Below the pieces are notes generated by a model that made no database searches, was not told where the DNA came from, and saw nothing but the letters and a program-made list of their open reading frames with translations. Below, piece after piece: positions 36,180 through 45,028 of a stretch of 64,000 bases of DNA (position 1 is the first letter of the stretch; each line of letters starts with the position of its first letter). The stretch covers positions 124,001 to 188,000 of the forward strand of contig NZ_JAAXLS010000010.1 of NCBI RefSeq assembly GCF_012328925.1, written 5' to 3'. The translations under genes were made by a program, and so were the position numbers. This stretch comes from Amycolatopsis acididurans. GTDB taxonomy: Bacteria; Actinomycetota; Actinomycetes; Mycobacteriales; Pseudonocardiaceae.

Positions 36180-37205
36180 ATGCGCGCATTTCGCCTGGTA
36201 GGGGCCGGTGACGCACGTCTTGGTGACGTTCCGGAACCCTCCCCCGGCCCCGGCCAGGTGCGGCTCGCCGTGTCGGCGGCCGGTGTCTGTCACTCGGATC
36301 TGCACGTGATCCACGAAGGTGTCGGCGCCGCCTGGGCAATGCCGTTCACCCTCGGACACGAGATCTGCGGAACCGTCGCCGAGGCCGGTGACGGCGTGAG
36401 CGGGCTCGAGCCGGGAACACAGGTCGTGGTGCACGCTCCCCTTGGCTGCGGCGAGTGCGCCCGCTGCCGCGCGGGCGTGACGAACTACTGCGATCGCCGC
36501 CGCGAGCTTCCGGCCGCGGGCATCGGGCTCGGGGTCGACGGCGGGATGGCCGAGTCCATTGTGGTCGATGCCGGTGCCGTCGTGCCCGCGCCGGGAATCG
36601 ACCCCTGCCTCGCGGCGACCCTCACCGATGCCGGGCTGACCTCGTATCACGCGCTGACTTCGGCGCGGGGGCTGGAAAAGGGCGCCTTGATCGTCGTGAT
36701 CGGCGTCGGCGGGCTCGGGCATCTCGCACTGCAGATGGCGCAGGAGTTGTTCGACGCGCGGGTCGTCGCCGTCGACACCCGGCCCGAAGCGTTGGGGCTC
36801 GCGGAGACACTCGGCGCGGACGCGGTGGTGCGGGACGGCCGCGAGGCGGCGGCCGCCGTCCACCGGCTCTCCGGCGGCTGGGGCGCGGACGCCGTGCTGG
36901 ACTTCGCCGGGGTGCCCGCGACGACGGCGTTCGGGACCGGTTTGCTGCGCACCGCCGGTGAACTCGTCCTCGTCGGCTCCGGCGGTGGTTCGTTCGAGGT
37001 GACCAAGGCCGGGACACTGCCCCAGGGGCTGCGGATTTCCGTGCCGTTCTGGGGGTCCCGCACCGAACTGGAGGAGGTCGTCGCACTGGCCGCACGCGGC
37101 GCGCTGCGCACGGAGGCGACCGCCGCCCCGCTCGACGAGGCCGCCGAGGCGATGGAACGACTGCACCGCGGCGAGATCGTCGGACGGTGCGTGCTAGTTC
37201 CCTGA
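36180..37205 (+). CDS. Zinc-dependent alcohol dehydrogenase (MDR family)
   Basis: A 341-aa medium-chain dehydrogenase. Catalytic zinc residues in AAGVCHSDLHV and TLGHEICGTV; structural-zinc Cys in GCGECARCRAGVTNYC; coenzyme motif VIGVGGLGHLALQMA with Asp in VAVDTRPEA favouring NAD. AAGGAG precedes the ATG at 36180; the frame remains open upstream into the SDR. It is the second gene of the + strand pair and shares its operator-controlled promoter. Confidence 0.88.
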   Translation: MRAFRLVGAGDARLGDVPEPSPGPGQVRLAVSAAGVCHSDLHVIHEGVGAAWAMPFTLGHEICGTVAEAGDGVSGLEPGTQVVVHAPLGCGECARCRAGVTNYCDRRRELPAAGIGLGVDGGMAESIVVDAGAVVPAPGIDPCLAATLTDAGLTSYHALTSARGLEKGALIVVIGVGGLGHLALQMAQELFDARVVAVDTRPEALGLAETLGADAVVRDGREAAAAVHRLSGGWGADAVLDFAGVPATTAFGTGLLRTAGELVLVGSGGGSFEVTKAGTLPQGLRISVPFWGSRTELEEVVALAARGALRTEATAAPLDEAAEAMERLHRGEIVGRCVLVP

Positions 37206-37342
37206 GGACAGGCAGGCGTCGGCGAACAGCCCAGCGGTGAACGACATGGTGCTCAGCCCCAGGTCGAACACCTCACCGTCGAACGGCAGCGCCTCGCAAC
37301 AGCGCGCCGGTGCCGCAGCGGTCGAACCGTCCGACGTCCCGG
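37206..37342 (-). pseudogene. Possible 3' remnant of an unidentified gene
   Basis: The 137-bp gap between the ADH and the APH gene shows a minus-strand tail with coding-like composition ending in a stop: EALPFDGEVFDLGLSTMSFT, then about a dozen more residues. The reading upstream would need a frameshift, where another frame reads DRDVGRFDRCGTGALLR. It may be a decayed gene end. I cannot name the family and the evidence is thin. Confidence 0.2.
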
Positions 37343-38422
37343 TCAGCGTCCACTAGCACGGTCAAGCCTGGCCAGTCCCCGCCGCACCAGTACCGGGATG
37401 TGATCGGCACGGGAGGCCATGCGTTCGTCGCTGGATTCGCCGCGCACGTAGCGGGCGTAGAGCTGTTGCAGGATCACGACCGTCTTGAAACAGCCATAGG
37501 CCTCGTACCAGTCGATGTCGCCGACGTCGATACCCGAGCGCGCCGAGTACCGCTCGATCAGCTCGTCGCGTGCGGGCAGGCCGAGTGAGGACAGTCCCAG
37601 CGAGGCGAGCGCACCGGCGTCGCCGAACTCCGGATCGGGCCAGTAGTTGAGCAGGGTCCCCAGATCCACGAGGGGATCACCGAGCGTGGCCATGTCCCAG
37701 TCGAAGACCGAGACGACCTCGTCGGGGTCGCCGGCCGCGAACTGACAGTTGTCGATCTTGAAGTCGTTGTGCAGCACGGCCGGCGCCCCGGAACGCGGCA
37801 GGGCGTCCGCCAGCCGTTCCCCGAGCACCGCCGCGTTCGGATCGCTGTCGTCGGTCGCCGACAGATCCCAGCGTTTGCGCCAGCCGCGCACCTGCCGTTC
37901 CAGAAACCCGTCCGGACGGCCGAGATCGCCCAGCCCGCACTCCTGTGGGTCGACGCGGTGCAGGTCCGCGAGCGCGTCGATCACGGCGAGACCGATCCGG
38001 CGGCCCGCCTCCGGCAGCCCCTCCATCGAGGACGGAACCGAGTCCCACACGACGACACCGGAGCGGTATTCCACCAACAGGAAATCCGAGCCCGCGACGT
38101 CGGGATCGGTGCACAGCATCAGCGCACGCGGCGCACGCGGGTAGGCCTTCCACAGCCGCGACAGCGCCTTGTACTCGCGGCCCATGTCGTGCGCGCCGGG
38201 AGCGATCGTGCCGAACGGCGGCCGCCGCAGCACGAGCGCGGTGTCGCCGAAGCGGATCTGGTAGGTCAGGTTCGCGGAGCCGTTGGGAAACTGCAGCACC
38301 GAGAACGCGCCGGTCAGCTCCGGCAGCTGTTCGCGCAGATACGCTTCCACCCTCGGCCAATCCAGGTCCTCCCCCGGGCGCACGGGCGCGGTGTCGACCT
38401 CGCGGGTGCGCGGCTCAGACAC
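37343..38422 (-). CDS. Aminoglycoside-phosphotransferase-fold protein linked to acyl-CoA dehydrogenase
   Basis: A 359-aa APH/choline-kinase-fold protein. The catalytic loop is VLHNDFKIDNCQF and the metal-binding Asp VFDWDMATLGDP; GSANLTYQIRFG begins the nucleotide lobe. Proteins of this type ('FadE36-like') sit beside acyl-CoA dehydrogenases in many actinobacteria and may phosphorylate a hydroxyacyl substrate to aid elimination. The start is GTG 38422, overlapping the acyl-CoA dehydrogenase stop by 8 nt. It is the last gene of the operon running from 43302. Confidence 0.84.
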   Translation of the reverse strand: MSEPRTREVDTAPVRPGEDLDWPRVEAYLREQLPELTGAFSVLQFPNGSANLTYQIRFGDTALVLRRPPFGTIAPGAHDMGREYKALSRLWKAYPRAPRALMLCTDPDVAGSDFLLVEYRSGVVVWDSVPSSMEGLPEAGRRIGLAVIDALADLHRVDPQECGLGDLGRPDGFLERQVRGWRKRWDLSATDDSDPNAAVLGERLADALPRSGAPAVLHNDFKIDNCQFAAGDPDEVVSVFDWDMATLGDPLVDLGTLLNYWPDPEFGDAGALASLGLSSLGLPARDELIERYSARSGIDVGDIDWYEAYGCFKTVVILQQLYARYVRGESSDERMASRADHIPVLVRRGLARLDRASGR

Positions 38423-39728
38423 GGAGATCCTCCCCGTCGTCGGCCGCAGCGGCGAGCACGTCGGCGAAGCGTTCGCGGGCCTCGGCGCGGCGGGTCGGCA
38501 GGATGTAGGGCGGGAACAGGCCCTCGTCAGGCTGGGTGCCGCGCAGCAGGGCCTGCGCGAGGTTGACCTTGTGCACCTCGGTGGCCCCGTCGGCGAGTCC
38601 CATGTGGAACGACTCCATGACCCATTTGCCGAACGGCAGTTCCTTCGAGATGCCAAGGGAACCGTGGATCTGGATGGCGCGGCCGGCGATGTCGGCGAGC
38701 ACCTTCGGCATCGCCGCCTTCACCGCCGAGATGTCCGCACGGACCTTCTTGTAGTCGTTGTACCGGTCGATGCGCCACGCGGTGCGCAGCACGAGCAGCC
38801 GGAACTGTTCGAGCTGGATCCACGAGTCGGCGATCATCTCCTGCACGAGCTGCTTGTCGGCCAGCCGCTGGCCCCTGGTGGTGCGGGAAACCGCGCGGCG
38901 CTTCATCATCTCGAACGCCGAGGTGACCAGCCCGACCGTGCGCATGGCGTGGTGGATCCGCCCGCCGCCGAGCCGGGTCTGCGCGACCGCGAACGCCTGC
39001 CCCCGCTCGCCGAGCAGGTTCTCGGCCGGGACCCGGACGTCGGTGTAGCGCAGATACTGGTGTGTGCCGACGGGTTCCTCGTGTCCCCACACGCTGACGT
39101 CGCGGACGCGCTCGATGCCGGGCGTGTCCGCGGGCACGACGAACATCGACATGCTCTTGTGCGGCGGCGCATCCGGCTCGGTGACCGCCATGACGATGAG
39201 GAACTCGGCGAACAACGCGTGGCTGGAGAACCACTTCTCGCCGTTGATCACCCACGTGTCGCCGTCGAGCCTGGCCGTGGTGCGGAACCCGGTCGGATCC
39301 GAGCCGCCGTGCGGTTCGGTCATCGAGAAGCACGACACGATGTCGCCCTCGATCAGCGGTTCGAGGTAGGTCTTCTTCAGATGCTCGGTGCCGTAGTGCG
39401 CGAGGATCTCCGCGTTGCCCGAATCCGGTGCCTGGCAGCCGAAGACGACGGGACCGGAGTGCGTGCGGCCGAGCTTTTCGTTCAGCAGCGCCAGCCGCAG
39501 CTGCCCGTACCCCTTGCCGCCCAGCTCCGGGCCGAGGTGCGCCGCCCACAGGTTGTGCTCGCGCACCTGCTCCTGCAACGGTTTGATCAGCGCGTTGCGC
39601 ACCGGATCGCGCGGATTCCAGGCGTGTTCGACGACCTGGTCGACGGGTTCGACCTCGGTGCGCACGAACTCCTCGACCCAGTCCAGCTCGCGCTGCACCT
39701 CGGGTTCGGTTTCGAAACCCCAGCTCAT
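38415..39728 (-). CDS. Acyl-CoA dehydrogenase (437 aa)
   Basis: A full-length acyl-CoA dehydrogenase, FadE-type. FAD and substrate segments: SCFSMTEPHGGSDPTGFRTT, TWVINGEKWFSSHALFAEF, RIHHAMRTVGLVTSAFEMM, IHGSLGISKELPFGKW and the C-terminal MGLADGATEVHK. It introduces an alpha-beta double bond in an acyl-CoA. The ATG at 39728 has AGGAG upstream; the GTG at 39734 is an alternative. It lies 8 bp after the thiolase gene and overlaps the APH gene start. Confidence 0.88.
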   Translation of the reverse strand: MSWGFETEPEVQRELDWVEEFVRTEVEPVDQVVEHAWNPRDPVRNALIKPLQEQVREHNLWAAHLGPELGGKGYGQLRLALLNEKLGRTHSGPVVFGCQAPDSGNAEILAHYGTEHLKKTYLEPLIEGDIVSCFSMTEPHGGSDPTGFRTTARLDGDTWVINGEKWFSSHALFAEFLIVMAVTEPDAPPHKSMSMFVVPADTPGIERVRDVSVWGHEEPVGTHQYLRYTDVRVPAENLLGERGQAFAVAQTRLGGGRIHHAMRTVGLVTSAFEMMKRRAVSRTTRGQRLADKQLVQEMIADSWIQLEQFRLLVLRTAWRIDRYNDYKKVRADISAVKAAMPKVLADIAGRAIQIHGSLGISKELPFGKWVMESFHMGLADGATEVHKVNLAQALLRGTQPDEGLFPPYILPTRRAEARERFADVLAAAADDGEDLRV

Positions 39729-39736
39729 GGTCACTC

Positions 39737-40882
39737 CTAACGCGTGAGCACGGTGCAGGCGGAGATGCCGGGCGCACCGTAGACGTGGGTGAACCCGACT
39801 CGCGGGTCTCCCGGAACCTGGTGCTCACCGGCCGCGCCACGCAGCTGGAGCACGTTTTCGTAGACCTGCCGCAGACCCGAGGCGCCGATCGGCTCGCCGT
39901 TGGCGATGCAGCCGCCGTCGGTGTTGACCGGCCTCTTGCCGCCGATCTCGGTCTCCCCGTCGGCGATCAGCTTCTCCTGCTCGCCGTGGCCGCACAGTCC
40001 GGTCTCCGCCATGTGCATCAGCTCGGCGCCGGTCTCGGTGTCCTGAATCTGCGCGACGTCCACTTCGGACGGATCGACACCGGCCGCCTCGAACACCGCC
40101 CGCGACGCCTCCACCGTCGGCGAATCCGCCCGCTCGGCCGCGATCCACGGGGAGAACACCTCGAAGGAACCGTAGCGGCGGCTGCGGAACGCGGCACCGG
40201 AGAGGAATACCGGGCGCCCGGTGTACTCGCGTGCCTTGTCCGCACGGCACAACACCAGTGCCACCGCACCCTCACCGGGCGAGCAGTACATGTACTGCGT
40301 GAGCGGATGCGAGATCATCGGCGCGGCCGCGATCTCCGCCGCGCTGATCTCCTTGCGCCGCCATGCCATCGGGTTGCGCGCACCGTTGCGGAACGCCTTC
40401 TCCGCGATCCGCACGAGCACACCGGGGTCGATATCGTGCTCGTGCAGATACCGCTGGATCTTCATGCCGAAGAACTGCGTGGTGACCATCAGGCCGGTCT
40501 CGCCGTACCAGGAACCGATGCCGTGCTCGGCCGGATCGGTGTTGAACGCGCCGCGCGGATGCTTGTCGAACCCGATCACGATGCCGATATCGTGCTGCCC
40601 GGACCGGATCGCGGCATCCGCGGCGATCAACGCGGAACCGCCGGTGGCGCATCCATTGTAGACATTGATGAACGGCAATCCGGTCAGCCCCAGTTCGGAG
40701 ACGAGCGTGTCGGCATCGCCCGCCGAATGCGAGCCACCGAACGCGAATCCCATGTCCGAGAACGACACGCCCGCGTCCCGCAACGCCTCCCGCGCGGCGT
40801 GCACGGCCTGGGCCCGGCCGGACACCCTGTCGGTGCGGCCGAAGCGATGGATGCCGATCCCGACGATCGCGACCTCAGTCAT
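39737..40882 (-). CDS. SCP-x-type thiolase-like protein (Ltp family)
   Basis: A 381-aa thiolase-fold protein of the lipid-transfer (SCP-x) group. The N-terminal strand is VAIVGIGIHRFGR and the nucleophile-type Cys is in NVYNGCATGGSAL. The usual GHP motif near the C-terminus reads CIANGEPIGASGLRQ, with Glu for His. Members paired with a DUF35 protein include retro-aldolases (Ltp2-ChsH2), so a C-C-cleaving aldolase is as likely as a thiolase. Its start overlaps the DUF35 stop by 8 nt, which supports a complex. Confidence 0.82.
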   Translation of the reverse strand: MTEVAIVGIGIHRFGRTDRVSGRAQAVHAAREALRDAGVSFSDMGFAFGGSHSAGDADTLVSELGLTGLPFINVYNGCATGGSALIAADAAIRSGQHDIGIVIGFDKHPRGAFNTDPAEHGIGSWYGETGLMVTTQFFGMKIQRYLHEHDIDPGVLVRIAEKAFRNGARNPMAWRRKEISAAEIAAAPMISHPLTQYMYCSPGEGAVALVLCRADKAREYTGRPVFLSGAAFRSRRYGSFEVFSPWIAAERADSPTVEASRAVFEAAGVDPSEVDVAQIQDTETGAELMHMAETGLCGHGEQEKLIADGETEIGGKRPVNTDGGCIANGEPIGASGLRQVYENVLQLRGAAGEHQVPGDPRVGFTHVYGAPGISACTVLTR

Positions 40883-41285
40883 TGTTCACCGCCTCGAAAG
40901 CGAAGGTGTGCACCGGTTGCCCGTTCTCGTCCTGCCGGAACGGCACGAGCGTCAGCCGCACCGGCATCCCGATGCGCAGCTTCGCCGGATCGGTCTCGGT
41001 GAGCCTGCTCTCGACGATCAACTGCCCGGGCAGCTCGACGTAGCCCACGCCGTAGGTGTCGTCAGCGCCGGTGTAGGGCGGTTTGGGCCGGAAACCCTGA
41101 ATCGTCCAGGACCACAGGATCCCCCTGCGGGAGAGGGGAACGTCCTGCATGGCCGAGCCCGTGCAGCGCGGGCAGCCGCCCTGGCGCGGGAACGTGTACG
41201 CACCGCAGTCGGTGCATTCGCTGCCGAGCAAAGCGATTCCGTCCGCGGTCTCGGTGAACAGGGAGTCGTCCACGGTTGTCGTCAC
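40875..41285 (-). CDS. DUF35/OB-fold zinc-ribbon protein (thiolase partner)
   Basis: A 136-aa protein with a rubredoxin-like zinc ribbon (CTDCGAYTFPRQGGCPRC) followed by an OB fold (GILWSWTIQGF, YVELPGQLIVES). Such proteins bind SCP-x thiolases or aldolases and supply part of the CoA pocket. The start is GTG 41285, overlapping the SDR stop as GTGA; the thiolase gene follows with an overlap. The coupling on both sides marks it as a subunit. Confidence 0.85.
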   Translation of the reverse strand: MTTTVDDSLFTETADGIALLGSECTDCGAYTFPRQGGCPRCTGSAMQDVPLSRRGILWSWTIQGFRPKPPYTGADDTYGVGYVELPGQLIVESRLTETDPAKLRIGMPVRLTLVPFRQDENGQPVHTFAFEAVNND

Positions 41286-42076
41286 GGTGCGGCCAGCCTT
41301 CCTCCGTCGACGGCCAGCAGTGCACCGGTCGTGTAGGTCGCGTGCGGCCCGCACAGGTACAGCGCGGCACCGACGATCTCCTCCGGGTCGCCCGCGCGTT
41401 TCGACGGCCAGTCCTTGGCCATCTCCTCCACCGCGGCCATGTCCCAGGCCTTGCTGATGTCGGTCAGGAACGGCCCGGCCAGGATCGTGTTGACCCGCAC
41501 ACTCGGCCCGTACTCCTGCGCGAACCCGGCGGTGAGCGTGTTGAGCGCGGATTTCGCCGCCGTGTAAGGCAGATCGTGGGCGGTCGGCCGTTGCGAACCC
41601 ATCGACGAGATATTGAGGATGACCCCGCCACCACGCGCGACCATCCGCTTGCCCGCGGCGGCCATCAGCCGGAACGGGCCCTTGAGGTTCACCGCGATCA
41701 CCTTGTCGAACAGGGCCTCGCTGACCTCGTCCAGGCTCGGGTACACCGGCGCGATCCCGGCGTTGTTCACCAGCACGTCCACCGGGGAAAGCGCTTCCTC
41801 GACCTCGTCGAGCAACGTGCCCAGCCGGTCCCAGTCCCCGACGTGCGCCTCGTGCGCCGTCACCCGCCGTCCCGTCGCCGCGGCCAGTTCCTCCGCGAGC
41901 GCCACACAGCTGTCCTTCTTGCGCGACACCACCGCGACATCGGCACCGGCGGCGGCGAACGCGATCGCGATCTCCCTGCCGAGGCCTCGCGACCCACCGG
42001 TCACCAGCGCGGTGCGGCCGGCCAGCGGTTCACCGCCCTCGCGGACCACCCGCACGGCCTCTTCCACGGTTCTCAT
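41282..42076 (-). CDS. SDR-family dehydrogenase
   Basis: A 264-aa SDR: TGGSRGLGREIAIAF, SRKKDS favouring NADP, VNNAGIAPVY, NISSMGSQRP, YTAAKSALNT and a C-terminal TTGALLAVDGG. The N-terminus has about 20 residues before the fold (MRTVEEAVRVVREGGEP). The ATG at 42076 overlaps the upstream acyl-CoA dehydrogenase stop (ATGA). It probably acts between dehydrogenation and C-C cleavage. Confidence 0.86.
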   Translation of the reverse strand: MRTVEEAVRVVREGGEPLAGRTALVTGGSRGLGREIAIAFAAAGADVAVVSRKKDSCVALAEELAAATGRRVTAHEAHVGDWDRLGTLLDEVEEALSPVDVLVNNAGIAPVYPSLDEVSEALFDKVIAVNLKGPFRLMAAAGKRMVARGGGVILNISSMGSQRPTAHDLPYTAAKSALNTLTAGFAQEYGPSVRVNTILAGPFLTDISKAWDMAAVEEMAKDWPSKRAGDPEEIVGAALYLCGPHATYTTGALLAVDGGRLAAP

Positions 42077-43302
42077 TTCGGGATGTCCTTCCATGCCACG
42101 CCGCGATCGGCGCGCGGCTCCGGCGGCAGCCCCAGCAGGCGCTCCGCGATGATCGTGCGCTGCACCTCGTCCGAACCACCGGCGATGCGGTAGCCCGGCG
42201 CACCCAGATAGTGCTCGGTCCAGCGATAGGTTCCGTCCCCGGCGTCGGCGACCAGCCGCGGGCCCAGCACCACGGCCGCGGCCTCCGAGACGAGCTTCAG
42301 CCGCTGCGCCCACGCCAGTTTCCGCAGTGACCCCAGCGGGCCCGGCTCGCCGCCGGCCAGCCGCGACTCGCGGTCGCGCTGCGCCGAGACCGCCGCCACC
42401 TTCTCCGCGACCCACAGCTGCGCGAGCATCCGCCGGACGTCCGGATCGCCGAGCCGGTCCAGTTCGCGGGCGTCGGCCACGAGCTGGGCGAAGCCACCGC
42501 CGAGATCGGCGTTCGCGCCGGAGTGGCCACGTTCGAATCCCAGCGTCGCCAGCGTCACCGACCACCCGCCGCCGATCTCGCCCAGCCGCAACGAATCCGG
42601 GATGCGCACCTCGTCGAGGAACACCTCGCAGAACGAGGAACCGCCCGACATCTGGCGCAGCGGCCGCACCTCCACACCCGGCGTGTTCATCGGCAGCAGG
42701 AACGTGGTGAGCCCCTTGTGCTTGGGCATATCCGGATCAGTGCGCGTGATCAGCTCACCCCAGTCCGCGAACTGCGCACCCGAACTCCACACCTTCTGAC
42801 CCGTGACGACCCACTCGTCGCCCTCGCGCCGCGCCCGCGTCGCCAGGCCCGCGAGGTCCGAACCCGCCGAGGGTTCGGAGAACAGCTGACACGCCAGCGT
42901 GTCCCCGCGCAGCAGCGGCTTCACGAGCAGCTCCTTCTGCTCGTCGGTGCCGAACATCTGCACGGTCGGGGCGATCAGCGCGGTACTCACCGACGTCAGC
43001 TCGTGCTGGCCCGGTGTCTCGAACTCGCGCTCCGCTTCGGCGAACGCCTCCTCGTGCAGCGTGGACAACCCGGCGCCCCCGTGCTCGACCGGCCACGACA
43101 GCGCGCCGTAGCCCGCGTCGAACTTGACGCGCAGCCACTCCTGGATGCGGCCGATGAGGGCGCGTTCCTCCGCGAACGGCAGATCGTGGAACACCGCGAC
43201 CGACCGGTGCGCTTCCGGTCCGCGCGGCGGCAGGTGCCCGACGAGCCATGTGCGCGCGGTGTCGGCGAACTCGTCGAGTTCGGCCTGCGCGATCTCAGGC
43301 AT
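42073..43302 (-). CDS. Acyl-CoA dehydrogenase (409 aa)
   Basis: A full-length acyl-CoA dehydrogenase: YGALSWPVEHGGAGLSTLHE, CQLFSEPSAGSDLAGLATRA, WVVTGQKVWSSGAQFADW and PGYRIAGGSDEVQRTIIAER. Such enzymes in steroid-type clusters act on CoA thioesters of bulky cyclic acids. It is first in the operon 43302 to 37343. A promoter (TTGAAG/TAAGGT) and two palindromes lie about 100-160 bp upstream. Confidence 0.88.
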   Translation of the reverse strand: MPEIAQAELDEFADTARTWLVGHLPPRGPEAHRSVAVFHDLPFAEERALIGRIQEWLRVKFDAGYGALSWPVEHGGAGLSTLHEEAFAEAEREFETPGQHELTSVSTALIAPTVQMFGTDEQKELLVKPLLRGDTLACQLFSEPSAGSDLAGLATRARREGDEWVVTGQKVWSSGAQFADWGELITRTDPDMPKHKGLTTFLLPMNTPGVEVRPLRQMSGGSSFCEVFLDEVRIPDSLRLGEIGGGWSVTLATLGFERGHSGANADLGGGFAQLVADARELDRLGDPDVRRMLAQLWVAEKVAAVSAQRDRESRLAGGEPGPLGSLRKLAWAQRLKLVSEAAAVVLGPRLVADAGDGTYRWTEHYLGAPGYRIAGGSDEVQRTIIAERLLGLPPEPRADRGVAWKDIPK

Positions 43303-43411
43303 CGGCCAGTCCCTTCAGCGCTCGGGCCCGGAAGGCACCGCTGAATCCGAGTTCCCGCCTCGCCACATCGACCTCCCTCGGCCAGGTCCCGAAAAATTCG
43401 GCGACGAACCG

Positions 43412-43465
43412 ACCTTACTTCTACTCGAAGTTGACTTCAAGTTCGACATGAACTGATATCAGGTT
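43412..43465 (-). promoter_or_regulatory. Promoter and operators of the acyl-CoA dehydrogenase operon (GAACTGA copy 3)
   Basis: Minus strand: TTGAAG (43440-43435), 17 nt, TAAGGT (43417-43412). A 20-bp imperfect palindrome (43426-43445, 16 of 20 symmetric) covers the -35. GAACTGATATCAGGTT (43450-43465) matches the regional operator with 7 of 7 and 5 of 7 bases in its arms and lies just upstream of the promoter. The remaining gap from 43466 to 43532 shows nothing recognisable. Confidence 0.55.
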
Positions 43466-43532
43466 TGTTTGATCAGGCAGGGTGAACCGCCTGCCAGAAG
43501 GCCTGGTCAGGCGGTATCCGGGCGGGTGCCCG

Positions 43533-44234
43533 CTAAGCCCGGTTACCCGGAACGCGGACGCCGAGAGAGTTCGCCCACAACAACGAAAGCTGCTCGGCCG
43601 CCTTGTCCAGCGTGTAGTCCGAACCGCGCGCCGACCACCGGTACACGAAATTGCTCACCATTCCGGTCAGCGCGAGCGCGGCGTATTCGGGCTCGAGCGC
43701 CGGATCGGCCACCCCGGTCTCCTGCCAGTGCCGGATGACCGATTCGATGCGGCCGGCGAACCGGTCGCTGGCCTCGCGGCGCAGGTCCTCGACCCCGGCG
43801 TTGAGCGTCGCCACCTGCTCCCAGACGATCATGATCGCGGCGTGCTGCCGGTAGGCGGTCAGGTAGGCCTTGTTCGCCCGCAGGATCGACTCGTACGGAT
43901 CACGCGCTTGCCCGTCCTCGCTTTCGGCGGGCTCCTCCGCGTTCCGTTCCGCGGGGCTGCGCAGATCCTCCTCCAGCTCTTTCAGCAATGCCACGAAGAT
44001 CTCCTCTTTCGAGGAGAAATACGTGTAGAAAGACCCGTGGGCGGCCTTTGCCGTATCGGCGATATCGGTGATGCGCGCGTCGGCGAACCCGTCCCGCGCG
44101 AACACCTCGTTCGCGGCATCGAGCAAGGCCTGCCTGCTGCGGCGCCCCCGCGCGGTCATGGGTAAGGGCTTCGCCTCGATCTCGGCCGTGCGTACCGCGC
44201 CGTCGCGAAGCTGCTCCTTGCTCGCGCCCGCCAT
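43533..44234 (-). CDS. TetR-family regulator
   Basis: A 233-aa TetR protein with an extra N-terminal tail of about 30 residues. The HTH is RQALLDAANEVFARDGFADA to AAHGSFYTYFSSKEEIF. The ligand domain has TAYRQHAAIMIVWEQVATLN. The ATG at 44234 has GGGAG upstream. It lies 77 bp after the SDR-MFS pair on the same strand and upstream of the acyl-CoA dehydrogenase operon, and is one of two candidates for binding the GAACTGA-type sites. Confidence 0.84.
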   Translation of the reverse strand: MAGASKEQLRDGAVRTAEIEAKPLPMTARGRRSRQALLDAANEVFARDGFADARITDIADTAKAAHGSFYTYFSSKEEIFVALLKELEEDLRSPAERNAEEPAESEDGQARDPYESILRANKAYLTAYRQHAAIMIVWEQVATLNAGVEDLRREASDRFAGRIESVIRHWQETGVADPALEPEYAALALTGMVSNFVYRWSARGSDYTLDKAAEQLSLLWANSLGVRVPGNRA

Positions 44235-44311
44235 GTCACGCTCCCTCGAATGCTCCGATTTCACGCCGAAACGCACTCGACGTCGAATTCAGAGTAGTGG
44301 AAAGCACCGGT

Positions 44312-45028
44312 TCACACGGCGGTATACCCGCCATCGACGGGAATTCCCGCGCCGGTGATGAAAGACGCCTTGCCGGACAACAGGAACGCCACGGCCTCGG
44401 CGATTTCGGCCGGGGCCGCCGCACGCGTTTGCGGTGCGGTGACCCGGCCGGCGATCGCGGTCCGCACCTCCGGCCGCAGATCGCCGGTGGCGCTGTTCTC
44501 GGCGAGGTTGGTGGCCACATAGCCCGGGCACACGCAGTTCACGCGCAGGCCTTGCTCCGCGTACTCGGCGGCGAGGCTGCGGGTCAGCGCGAGCACGCCG
44601 CCCTTCGTGGCGTCGTAGGCCGCCGACCGGCCCGCGGCCACCAGTGCGCCGACCGAGCCGATGGTGACGATCGCGCCCGAGTCCGCGCGCAGGAGGTGGG
44701 GCAACGCCGCCCGGACGCACAGGAACGTGCCGGTGAGGTTCACCCCGATCAGCCGTTGCCAGGTCGCCGGCGACATTTCGCCGGTCGGGCTTCCGTCGGT
44801 CACCCCCGCGCAGGTCACCAGGCCATCGATGCCGCCGAGCGCGGACACCGCTTCCGCGAACGCCGCGTCGACGGAACCGGCATCCGCGACATCGCAGCGC
44901 AGCGCGAGCGCCTTGGGGACGTCGGGAGTTCGCACGTCGAGCGCGGCGACCCGCGCCCCCTCGGCGAGCAGATGTTCGGTGACGGCGCGCCCGATCCCGC
45001 TTCCCGCGCCCGTGACGACGACGTTCAC
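44312..45028 (-). CDS. SDR-family dehydrogenase
   Basis: A 238-aa SDR starting at GTG 45028, overlapping the MFS stop as GTGA. TGAGSGIGRAVTEH, Asp in AALDVRTPD favouring NAD, VTCAGVTDG in place of NNAG, TIGSVGALVAAG, YDATKGGVLA and C-terminal TGAGIPVDGGYTAV. The change NNAG to TCAG is seen in some active SDRs. It is co-transcribed with the transporter and shares its operator-controlled promoter. Confidence 0.84.
   Translation of the reverse strand: MNVVVTGAGSGIGRAVTEHLLAEGARVAALDVRTPDVPKALALRCDVADAGSVDAAFAEAVSALGGIDGLVTCAGVTDGSPTGEMSPATWQRLIGVNLTGTFLCVRAALPHLLRADSGAIVTIGSVGALVAAGRSAAYDATKGGVLALTRSLAAEYAEQGLRVNCVCPGYVATNLAENSATGDLRPEVRTAIAGRVTAPQTRAAAPAEIAEAVAFLLSGKASFITGAGIPVDGGYTAV

Noticed and set aside
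43431..43459. A good-looking + strand promoter TTGACT-17-TGATAT.
   Set aside because: No + strand gene follows; it would run antisense to the TetR gene at 43533. The symmetry of the operators here explains the match.
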